A DNA stretch of 13,089 bases, taken from the NCBI GenBank assembly GCA_026706425.1, contig JAPOYW010000098.1, positions 1 through 13,089 of the forward strand, read 5' to 3'. The DNA is from Gammaproteobacteria bacterium (GTDB lineage Bacteria > Pseudomonadota > Gammaproteobacteria > Pseudomonadales > Azotimanducaceae). Positions 6,121 to 12,678 of the stretch are shown here, piece by piece (the stretch's first letter is position 1; every line of letters begins with the position of its first letter). The notes below the pieces were generated by a model. It was not told the origin of the DNA and searched no databases. It saw nothing but the letters and a program-made list of their open reading frames with translations. The position numbers were made by a program, and so were the translations under genes.

Positions 6121-6813
6121 ATGCGGGGCAATGCCTCGCTACGTTCGGGGGACAACGGCTCGTCAGTGTGCCTTGTGCGAAATGGGTGTCTGTTGATCGT
6201 CCTTCTCGCCGCCGCTTTGCCCGTCTTCGCAGAGACTGGAACCCACGCCGCCGGCAGCGAAGATATCGAGGAGGTGGTGGTCACGGCATCGCCGCCCGAA
6301 CGAGGCAAACCGCCGACTCTAGAGTTTCTGACGGAAGTCTACGACAACCGCCGGACCGGCTCGCAGTTGTACCGCCGGGGCGAGCATGCGGAGTCGTTTC
6401 CTCACCTTCTCGCGGCCGCGCGGCGAGGGTTCAAGATGGCTCAGGCCCGCGTGTCTTTCCTCTATCAACAGGGCCTCGGCACTCCCCGCGACGCCATGGC
6501 AGCTGTCGCCTTCCTCGGTGTGGCTGCGAAGCCGCCAACGCTTCCAGAGATCAGCATGCGCTTCAATGAAGTTTGGGACCGCGTGCCGGTCGCGTTGAAA
6601 CCCGGCCTTGAGCAACTCATCGATGAGTATGATGCGCGCTATGGCGCGAGGGTGAATCGGGTCTCCTGCGACCTCAGCCACAGTGCAGGCACGTTCTTCC
6701 GGAAGTTGACATGCCGATTCACGGATGAGTGTTCACTCTATGGTCGGATGGGGCTCACGCCGGAACTCCGAACCTGCCCCGGGTATGTGTTTGAACGCCT
6801 ATCCGATAACTGA
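6121..6813 (+). CDS. Secreted Sel1-like repeat protein with Cys-rich C-terminus
   Basis: Encodes 230 residues from ATG 6121. GTG 6166 or GTG 6175 are good alternatives because the signal peptide proper starts there (hydrophobic run CLLIVLLAAALPVFA, residues 23-37, likely cut after Ala37). The mature N-terminus carries SEDIEEVVVTASPP (46-59), which resembles a TonB box. Residues about 87-137 form one or two Sel1/TPR-like helical hairpins (GEHAESFPHLLAAARRGFK; MAQARVSFLYQQGLGTPRDAM), a fold that usually mediates protein contacts. The C-terminal part has four cysteines (in SCDLS, LTCRF, DECSL and RTCPG) that could form disulphides in the periplasm. No ribosome site is obvious and the 5' end overlaps a repeat, so the true start is uncertain. 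Its precise role is unknown. Confidence 0.65.
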   Translation: MRGNASLRSGDNGSSVCLVRNGCLLIVLLAAALPVFAETGTHAAGSEDIEEVVVTASPPERGKPPTLEFLTEVYDNRRTGSQLYRRGEHAESFPHLLAAARRGFKMAQARVSFLYQQGLGTPRDAMAAVAFLGVAAKPPTLPEISMRFNEVWDRVPVALKPGLEQLIDEYDARYGARVNRVSCDLSHSAGTFFRKLTCRFTDECSLYGRMGLTPELRTCPGYVFERLSDN

Positions 6814-7049
6814 CGCCGATGTTGCTTCCTCCCCACGGATGGTTGTGTCATTGAGCTTGTCCGGCTCGAATGGTGGGGGTCGACTAGCCTGACTTCGACA
6901 ACTCAGGGTGTTTTCGACTGATTTCGCTGGACTTCGGCGGGTCGCGGCCCCGTGATTGCTTGTTTGTGTTGCTTCCCGTTCCGGCGATCGGGCTGTAGTG
7001 CCGACCTTGGTCCTTGACGGGGCGGGGCATTCAGGCAGGCTTCGGGTCC
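6814..7049. other. Gap, possibly the left flank of a decayed insertion sequence
   Basis: No gene is supported here. The stretch at about 6889-6945 has repeated TTCGAC and GACTTCG words and precedes the transposase start, so it may include the insertion sequence's terminal repeat. The matching right end has been lost, so the boundary cannot be fixed from this window. Confidence 0.3.
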
Positions 7050-7481
7050 ATGTTCGTGCGACGCCAAGAGACGCATCAAGGACGGCAAGGTGCTACCAGC
7101 TGGTCGATCCGGGCAGCGACTGGCGGCTGCACCGGCACTGGTACGGCAGAGCGCCATGGCGGATCTGCTGGGCCGCCCGGCGGCGGTGCTCGGGGGCCAC
7201 ACGCTGCACCGCTGCCTGTCCCAAGCGGGCGTTCTTCTCGTTTCTGCGGGAGCGCTGGGCGACGCTGTTCGACGCCCGCTTCGACGTCCTGCTCTACGAC
7301 CTGACCTCGACCTGCTTCGAGAGCGCCCCGCCGTTCGCCGGCAAGCGGCAGTTCGGCTACAGCCGCGACAAGCGCCCGGACTGCGTGCAGGTGGTGATCG
7401 CGCTGGTGGACGCCGCGGGGCTTCCCGCTGGCCTCGGAGGTGATGTCCGGCAACACCAGCGACAAGACGCAGCGTCGATAG
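7050..7481 (+). pseudogene. Truncated, multiply frameshifted transposase (IS1634-like)
   Basis: Pieces of a DDE transposase appear in order but in different frames. The start, MFVRR, is followed after a one-base shift by KRRIKDGK (about 7065-7089), typical of IS1634-type N-termini. It then jumps to CYQLVDPGSDWRLHRHWYG, implying loss of roughly 130 residues. After another shift comes QSAMADLLG...HTLHRCL. Back in the earlier frame is FFSFLRERWATLFDARFDVLLYDLTSTCFES and KRQFGYSRDKRPDCVQVVIALV, containing the first catalytic Asp region (LLYDLTST). A last shift gives FPLASEVMSGNTSDKT, ending at TAG 7479-7481. The C-terminal half, with the remaining catalytic residues, is missing. It is dead, and its end abuts the second ccmC copy. 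The family is assigned from remembered motifs, not a search. Confidence 0.75.
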
Positions 7482-7516
7482 CAGGTCCGCTACTGCCATA
7501 TGACTCGGCTCGACCC

Positions 7517-8263
7517 ATGGGATGGATCAAGACCACCTTCCATAAGACCGGCTCGCCGCGTTGGTTCTTCACCGGCGCCCGGCCGTGGGTGGTCGGCCTG
7601 TATGTCTTCGGGGCATTGCTCATCGTGGTGGGATCGACCTGGGGATTGGGGTTCGTGCCGCCGGAGCGCCTGCAGGGCAATAGCGTTCGCATTCTGTTCA
7701 TTCACGCGCCGGCGGCCCACTTGGCTGAAGCCATCTACGTGTCGATCGCGATCGCCGGGTTCGTGTTCCTGGTTTGGCGGATGAAGATGGCCGACATGCT
7801 GATCCAGGCGGCGGCGCCGATCGGATTCGTGGTCACGGTCCTGGCCTTGGCGACGGGCATCATCTGGGGTATTCCGACCTGGGGTACCGGATGGGTTTGG
7901 GACGCCCGCACGGTGTCGACCCTGTTGCTGGCGTTCCTGTTCTTTGGCCTGGTCGCGTTGCGCCAGGCGATCGGGCGAGAAGACCGGGCATCCCGGGCCG
8001 TGGCCCTGCTGGCGCTCGTCGGCGTCGTCAACATTCCCATCATCAAGTACTCCGTGGAGTGGTTCACGACGCTCCATCAGCCGCCCAGCATCGAGATCGG
8101 CAGGAAGCTGGCGATCGCTCCGGTCTTCCTTGTGCCCTTGGCGGTCAATGTCCTCGGCTTCTACTGCTTTGTCGCGGGCGTGGTGATCGCCGCGCTGCGT
8201 GCGCGCATAGTCGAGCGGGAAGCCGGTGCCCAGTGGTTGCGCGATTGGACTTCGAAGTCGTGA
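7517..8263 (+). CDS. ccmC: Haem transfer protein CcmC (copy 2)
   Basis: Encodes 248 residues with the WWD motif (122-129), His63 and His187 all intact, so it should work as the haem-delivery protein. It is identical in protein to copy 1 up to about residue 170 and differs at about nine positions after that (for example I171V, V193E, E196R, P198L), all outside the known haem ligands. The frame is open upstream into the dead transposase, giving a 435-residue chimera if the earliest start is used. The true start is ATG 7517 by comparison with copy 1. No ccmA or ccmB precedes this copy, and no promoter is evident, so expression may depend on reading from the insertion remnant. Confidence 0.92.
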   Translation: MGWIKTTFHKTGSPRWFFTGARPWVVGLYVFGALLIVVGSTWGLGFVPPERLQGNSVRILFIHAPAAHLAEAIYVSIAIAGFVFLVWRMKMADMLIQAAAPIGFVVTVLALATGIIWGIPTWGTGWVWDARTVSTLLLAFLFFGLVALRQAIGREDRASRAVALLALVGVVNIPIIKYSVEWFTTLHQPPSIEIGRKLAIAPVFLVPLAVNVLGFYCFVAGVVIAALRARIVEREAGAQWLRDWTSKS

Positions 8264-8412
8264 CGGAATTGCTCCACATGGGTGGTCACGGCGTCTATGT
8301 GTGGAGCGCCTACGCGTTGAGTTTCGCGGCCCTCGTCGGGCTCGGCGTCTGGCCGCTGGTGTCGCTACGCGCTACGATACGGCGCCTCAGGGAGCGCGGA
8401 GGACGACGGTGA
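8260..8412 (+). CDS. ccmD: Haem exporter small membrane subunit CcmD (copy 2)
   Basis: Encodes 50 residues with the same GGHGVYVWSAYALSF core and single membrane span as copy 1. Seven residues differ (E6H, I26V, A34V, K44R, R45E, E48G, Q50R), most in the basic tail. It starts at GTG 8260 overlapping the ccmC stop and overlaps ccmE by GTGA, so the translational coupling of the original operon is preserved. Confidence 0.88.
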   Translation: MTELLHMGGHGVYVWSAYALSFAALVGLGVWPLVSLRATIRRLRERGGRR

Positions 8413-8876
8413 GAGAGCTCCGCCAACGGCGGCTCGCGGTGGTGTTGTTCGTCGTGGGCGGCGCGACGGCCACGCTGTCCCTCGCGCTGCTCGCGTTGCA
8501 GGAAAACGTCGATCTGTTCTACGAACCGGCCCGGGTGACGAATGGCGAAGCGCCGGTGGGCGTCGACATCCGCGCCGGAGGCATGGTGGTCGAGGGTAGC
8601 GTGGCCCACGACCGGGAAGGTCTCGGCGTCAGGTTTTTGATCACCGACCACGGCGGCCACGAGTTCGATGTCTTCTACGTCGGATTGCTTCCGGACCTCT
8701 TCAAAGAAGGCAAAGGCATCATGGTGCGGGGTCAACTCACGCAGGACGGCCACTTCAAGGCCAACGAAGTGCTTGCCAAGCACGACGAGAACTACGTGCC
8801 GCACGAACTTCACGACGTGGTCGAAGCCGCCGACCTTGCCGGCGGTGCGCGGTTGAACGGCACGGAACCGGGCTAA
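8409..8876 (+). CDS. ccmE: Periplasmic haem chaperone CcmE (copy 2)
   Basis: Encodes 155 residues, the same length as copy 1, with the membrane anchor (about 9-30) and haem-binding His125 and Tyr129 in HDENYVP kept. Changes relative to copy 1 include K3E, V17G, L50V, P53D, S77L, A82G, D112Q, L115H, N117K, H119N and several in the last ten residues. The cluster at 112-119 lies just ahead of the haem-binding motif. No lesion is visible, so selection appears to have kept it. As in copy 1, no ccmF follows; the next gene is smc. Confidence 0.93.
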   Translation: MRELRQRRLAVVLFVVGGATATLSLALLALQENVDLFYEPARVTNGEAPVGVDIRAGGMVVEGSVAHDREGLGVRFLITDHGGHEFDVFYVGLLPDLFKEGKGIMVRGQLTQDGHFKANEVLAKHDENYVPHELHDVVEAADLAGGARLNGTEPG

Positions 8877-8904
8877 CCCGGGCTGCGCTGAAGACCGGCC
8901 GTTC

Positions 8905-8921
8905 CGGCGCGTACCGCGCCG
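8905..8921. terminator. Hairpin after ccmE copy 2
   Basis: CGGCGCG (8905-8911) and CGCGCCG (8915-8921) form a perfect 7-bp stem with a 3-base loop, 28 bases past the ccmE stop and before the smc upstream region. Only a weak T-rich tail follows (GTCCGTTTGT), so it may be an inefficient intrinsic terminator or a simple mRNA 3' end structure. Confidence 0.35.
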
Positions 8922-8965
8922 TCCGTTTGTACTCGGTGTGGTCTAGTACACCGCCAACTTTTTTG

Positions 8966-8994
8966 CTGGCAATGCCCGGCGATTTCGTTACACT
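8966..8994 (+). promoter_or_regulatory. Candidate sigma-70-type promoter for smc
   Basis: CTGGCA (8966-8971) and TACACT (8989-8994) are separated by 17 bases, each matching four of six consensus positions. This lies in an AT-richer part of the gap, 35 bases before the smc ATG. AAAGGA at 9011-9016 could serve as a ribosome site, though its 13-base spacing to the ATG is long. Confidence 0.35.
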
Positions 8995-9029
8995 TCGATA
9001 TGTGCGCGACAAAGGACTGTCGTACTTGA

Positions 9030-12000
9030 ATGCGCCTTAAGGAAATCAAGCTCGCCGGGTTCAAGTCTTTCGTTGACCCCACGACCGTCACCTTCCCCGG
9101 CAACCGTTGCGCCGTAGTCGGTCCCAACGGCTGTGGCAAATCCAACATCATCGATGCCGTGCGCTGGGTTCTCGGCGAGAGTTCGGCGCGGCAACTGCGC
9201 GGCGAAGCCCTCACCGACGTCATTTTCGTCGGATCGGAGGTCCGGCAACCCACTTCCCTGGCATCCGTCGAACTGGTCTTCGACAACGGCGACGGCCGCG
9301 CCGGCGGCGAACTCGCGAAGGGTAGGTTGGCGGCCTATTCGGAAATAGCCGTCCGTCGGGAACTCACCCGGGACGCCCAATCCGCGTACTACCTGAACGG
9401 GACGCGCTGCCGGCGCCGCGACGTGGTCGATGTCTTTCTGGGTACCGGAATCGGATCCCGCAGCTACTCGATCATCGAACAGGGCATGGTTTCCCAGTTG
9501 GTGGTGGCGAAACCCGAGGAACTGCGGGCCTACCTCGAGGAAGCCGCAGGCATCTCCAAGTATCGCGAGCGGCGGCGGGAGACGCAGAATCGCATCAAGC
9601 ACACCGTTGACAACCTCGAGCGGCTCACCGAGCGAACCGACGAGCTCGGCCGCCACTTGGCGCACCTCAAACGCCAGGCCGGGGCGGCAGAGCGCTACCG
9701 GGAGTTCAAGGAGCAGGAACGTCGCCTCTCCGCGGAACTGCACGCCCTGCGGCTCGGGGCAATCGGCGCCGAGTTGACCGGCAAGGAGTCGCACATCGGC
9801 ACATTGGGCGGCGAACACGAACGCGCCGTTGCCCGGCGCTCGGACCTCGACGCGGCGCTCGAACGGAGCCGGGCCGCGCTGGCTGAACTGAACACCGAGT
9901 TGGGGGCGGTGCAGGGTCGCTGGCATGGTGCCGGTGCCGATGCCGCTCGACTGGAGCAGAGCATCGAGTTCAACGCGGAGCGGCTGGCGCAATACAGGCG
10001 GGATCTGGAGGATCTGACGGCGCGGCACCGGGGAACCAAGGAGCAACTCGACGCCGATTCGGCACGCATCGAGGAACTCAACGCGAAACTCGCCGCCAAG
10101 GCGCCCCGGTTGGCAGACAGCGAAACGGATGATCGAGCCGCCGCCGCCCGGCTTGCGGACGTCGAGGAGCGCCTCCGCGGCGGCCAGCGCGCCTGGGAGG
10201 AACACGCCGGCCGCATCGGCGACAACAGTCGCGAGATCGAGGTCAAGCAGAGCCGAATCGAGCACGGCGAGGAAGTGCTACAGAGTCTGCGCGCGCGGGC
10301 CGGCGCGCTGGAGGACGAACCGGGCAGTGTCGTGGACCCGGGTGTCGAACGCCTGGCCCGACAGATCGAGGATGCCGGCCGCCGGGTCGATGTGCTTCGC
10401 GCCGACCTCTCTGCCAGCACCGACGCGCTTGCCGGTGTTCGTGAGGAACGCTCGCTTCGGGAACGCGCGCGCGACGATGCCCGAAGCGAGGCGCAGCGAA
10501 TGCGCGGCGAGTTGGCCAGTCTCGTGGCGGTGCAAAGGGCCGCCGTCGGCAAGACGCCGGACGGGTCGGAGGGCGGCCGTTGGCTTCGTGAACACGACCT
10601 TGGCGATGCGCCGAGGCTCGGCGAACGTCTCGGTGTGTCGCCCGGGTGGGAATCGGCCGTGGAGGCCGTTCTGGGCGACTTCGCCGACGCCGTCGCGGTT
10701 GACGACACCGCCTTGTTGGCCAACGACCTCGCGAGCTTGGAAGGCGGTGGGGTGACGCTTTACGAAGCCGAGCCGTCACGGTCCTCTGAGTGGATCCTCC
10801 CGCCGCTCGCCGCCTTTGTGGACAACGCGGTGGGATCTCTCCTCGACGGCGTATTCGCGGCGGATTCGATCGACGATGCCCTGGCGCACCGTTCGGGACT
10901 TGGCCCGGGTCAGAGCATCGTGACCAAGAATGGCATTTGGATGGGTTCCGACTGGGTCCGTGTCGGCACGCAGACGGACCAAACCGATGGCGTGGTCGCC
11001 CGGGCGCGGGAAATAGAACGCCTTGAAGCAGCTTGCAGGGAAGCCGATGTCCGGTTCGAGGAACGGGACAAGCGTCTGGACGAGTCCCGCGATCGGCTGT
11101 TCATCCTTGAAGAAGAACGCGAGACCGTCCAGGCCCGTCACACCGAATGTGTCGAGGAGTTGTCCCGGGTAACCCTGGAGCACGATGTCCGCCAGGTGCG
11201 GGTGGAGGAGGCCGATGCCCGGGCGCGCCGGAACGCGGCCGAGCGGGACGAGATTCGATCCCAGATCGAAGACGAGACGACGCTGCTCGCGGACTACCGC
11301 GACCGCCTGACGGAACTCATCGAAGCCGCCGCGAAACTGCGCTCCGAGGGCGAAGCACTGCGCGAGACCCGCGACCGCGAAACCGGCGAACTCGAGTGGG
11401 TGCGTCTTGATGCCCTTGCGGCGCGCGATGCCGTGCACGCGCTGCGCGGCGAGTACCAGGGTATGAGGGCATCCCTTGCCGCCAGCGAGACGGCGCGACA
11501 GCGCCTGTTGGACCAACGTCGCGACTTCGATGCGCGCATGACGGAACTGCGCGCGGGGATAGCCGAAGTCCAATCGGTGATCCCGGGTCAACGCGACGAT
11601 TTGCGCAGGAAATCCGCCGAGCGGCGCGAGCTGGAAAGCCGGCTCGCCGAGCTCCGACGCCGGGTGGAAGCTGTTGAGGTCGACCTCCGGACGGCGACGC
11701 TCGGCAGGGCCGATGCGGATGCCGCGGTCGAGTCGGCGCGAAGTCTCTTGGAGGAAGCGCGGGTCGAACGGGAAAGGCTGGTAGCGAACCGGGACATCGT
11801 GCGGGCGCAACTCGCCGAGACGGGCATTGACTTCGTCGATGCCCAACGCGGGCTGCCGACGGACGCGACCGAAGACGCCTGGGTCGGATCCCTCACGCGG
11901 CTGGAGGCAAGGATCACCCGATTGGGACCCATCAATCTGGCCGCGATCGACGAGTACGAGGAGCGGTCGGAGGAGAAACGAAACCTCGATGTTCAACGCG

Positions 12001-12533
12001 AGGATCTGGAGACAGCTCTCTCCACGCTCAGGAGCGCCATCCGACGGATTGATCGCGATACGCGAACCCGGTTCAAGGACACCTTCGAGCGGGTCAACGA
12101 GAACTTGCAGGAGTTGTTCCCGAGGATCTTCGGCGGCGGGAACGCGCGCTTGGTGCAAACCGGCGACGATTGGCTGGACACCGGCGTGGCGCTAATGGCC
12201 CGCCCGCCGGGCAAACACCCGACGATCCACCAACTCTCGGGGGGCGAGAAGGCAATGGCCGCCGTGGCGCTCATCTTCTCCATCTTCCAACTCAATCCGA
12301 GTCCCGTCTGCCTCTTGGACGAGGTGGACGCGCCCCTGGACGACACCAACGTCGTCCGGTTCGGCGAGCTCATCCGCGAACTGTCGGACGACGTGCAATT
12401 CGTCGTAGTCACCCACAACAAGCAAACCATCGAAATGGCAGACCACCTTCTGGGCGTGACGATGCAGGAAGCCGGAGTGTCGCGACTGGTATCTGTGGAC
12501 ATGGAAGGGGCTGCCCAAATGGCAGCGGGATAG
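9030..12533 (+). CDS. smc: Chromosome partition protein Smc
   Basis: Encodes 1167 residues, a full-length Smc. It is the ATPase of the condensin-like complex (with ScpA and ScpB) that compacts and segregates the chromosome. The N-terminal head begins MRLKEIKLAGFKSF, with Walker A GPNGCGKSN (31-39). A long coiled coil follows (about 165-505), rich in Glu, Arg and Ala heptads. The hinge is at about 505-660 and contains GVSPGWESAVEAVLGD and a conserved close (TKNGIWMGSDWVRVG). The returning coil runs to about 1000. The C-terminal head carries the signature LSGGE (1069-1073), Walker B VCLLDE (1093-1098) and the D-loop. All ATPase motifs are intact. Smc rather than MukB is indicated by these motifs and length. 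zipA follows 145 bases downstream. Confidence 0.97.
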   Translation: MRLKEIKLAGFKSFVDPTTVTFPGNRCAVVGPNGCGKSNIIDAVRWVLGESSARQLRGEALTDVIFVGSEVRQPTSLASVELVFDNGDGRAGGELAKGRLAAYSEIAVRRELTRDAQSAYYLNGTRCRRRDVVDVFLGTGIGSRSYSIIEQGMVSQLVVAKPEELRAYLEEAAGISKYRERRRETQNRIKHTVDNLERLTERTDELGRHLAHLKRQAGAAERYREFKEQERRLSAELHALRLGAIGAELTGKESHIGTLGGEHERAVARRSDLDAALERSRAALAELNTELGAVQGRWHGAGADAARLEQSIEFNAERLAQYRRDLEDLTARHRGTKEQLDADSARIEELNAKLAAKAPRLADSETDDRAAAARLADVEERLRGGQRAWEEHAGRIGDNSREIEVKQSRIEHGEEVLQSLRARAGALEDEPGSVVDPGVERLARQIEDAGRRVDVLRADLSASTDALAGVREERSLRERARDDARSEAQRMRGELASLVAVQRAAVGKTPDGSEGGRWLREHDLGDAPRLGERLGVSPGWESAVEAVLGDFADAVAVDDTALLANDLASLEGGGVTLYEAEPSRSSEWILPPLAAFVDNAVGSLLDGVFAADSIDDALAHRSGLGPGQSIVTKNGIWMGSDWVRVGTQTDQTDGVVARAREIERLEAACREADVRFEERDKRLDESRDRLFILEEERETVQARHTECVEELSRVTLEHDVRQVRVEEADARARRNAAERDEIRSQIEDETTLLADYRDRLTELIEAAAKLRSEGEALRETRDRETGELEWVRLDALAARDAVHALRGEYQGMRASLAASETARQRLLDQRRDFDARMTELRAGIAEVQSVIPGQRDDLRRKSAERRELESRLAELRRRVEAVEVDLRTATLGRADADAAVESARSLLEEARVERERLVANRDIVRAQLAETGIDFVDAQRGLPTDATEDAWVGSLTRLEARITRLGPINLAAIDEYEERSEEKRNLDVQREDLETALSTLRSAIRRIDRDTRTRFKDTFERVNENLQELFPRIFGGGNARLVQTGDDWLDTGVALMARPPGKHPTIHQLSGGEKAMAAVALIFSIFQLNPSPVCLLDEVDAPLDDTNVVRFGELIRELSDDVQFVVVTHNKQTIEMADHLLGVTMQEAGVSRLVSVDMEGAAQMAAG

Positions 12534-12544
12534 CGTTGAGGGTT

Positions 12545-12603
12545 CTTCCGTGGAACAAACGTCAAAGGGAGCAAAGCGAGTGGCGGCGGTTGTTCCATGG
12601 AAG
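12545..12603. repeat. Inverted repeat between smc and zipA
   Basis: Two 14-base arms (12545-12558 and 12590-12603) are complementary at 13 positions, with a G-U wobble possible at the other, and enclose 31 bases. Each arm is itself near-palindromic around TTCC-xx-GGAA. It lies 11 bases after the smc stop. There is no T-run, so it looks more like an mRNA stabiliser, a processing site or a protein site than a standard terminator. Confidence 0.6.
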
Positions 12604-12629
12604 GTCGGTGTGGCTGGGTCGGAGGCGCA

Positions 12630-12659
12630 CCCGGCGCACAGCGTTAGCGAAGCGCCGGG
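12630..12659. repeat. GC-rich hairpin upstream of zipA
   Basis: CCCGGCGC (12630-12637) pairs perfectly with GCGCCGGG (12652-12659) around a 14-base loop. It ends 19 bases before the zipA start codon, close enough to influence ribosome access. No T-run follows. Confidence 0.55.
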
Positions 12660-12678
12660 ACGACTGTGAGGCGCTCAT

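Larger units (their letters stand above)
7502..8876 (+). repeat. Direct duplication, copy 2 (ccmC-ccmD-ccmE)
   Basis: Partner of 3103-4477 at a constant offset of 4399. The first 335 bases are identical, then about 10% of bases differ for the remainder of ccmC, with similar scattered changes in ccmD and ccmE. The left edge joins about 20 bases of unplaced sequence and then the dead transposase. The right edge is at the ccmE stop, after which the smc upstream region begins. Confidence 0.95.

Noticed and set aside
5642..6308. Leftward open frames over the repeat region (5642-5884 and 5925-6308)
   Set aside because: They pass through the palindromic repeats or oppose the Sel1 signal sequence and have no ribosome site or domain.
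8988..12158. Long - strand open frames opposite smc (8988-10265 and 10776-12158)
   Set aside because: They lie antisense to a full-length Smc with all motifs intact and result from the GC-rich codon pattern. They show no domain, and no promoter is evident.
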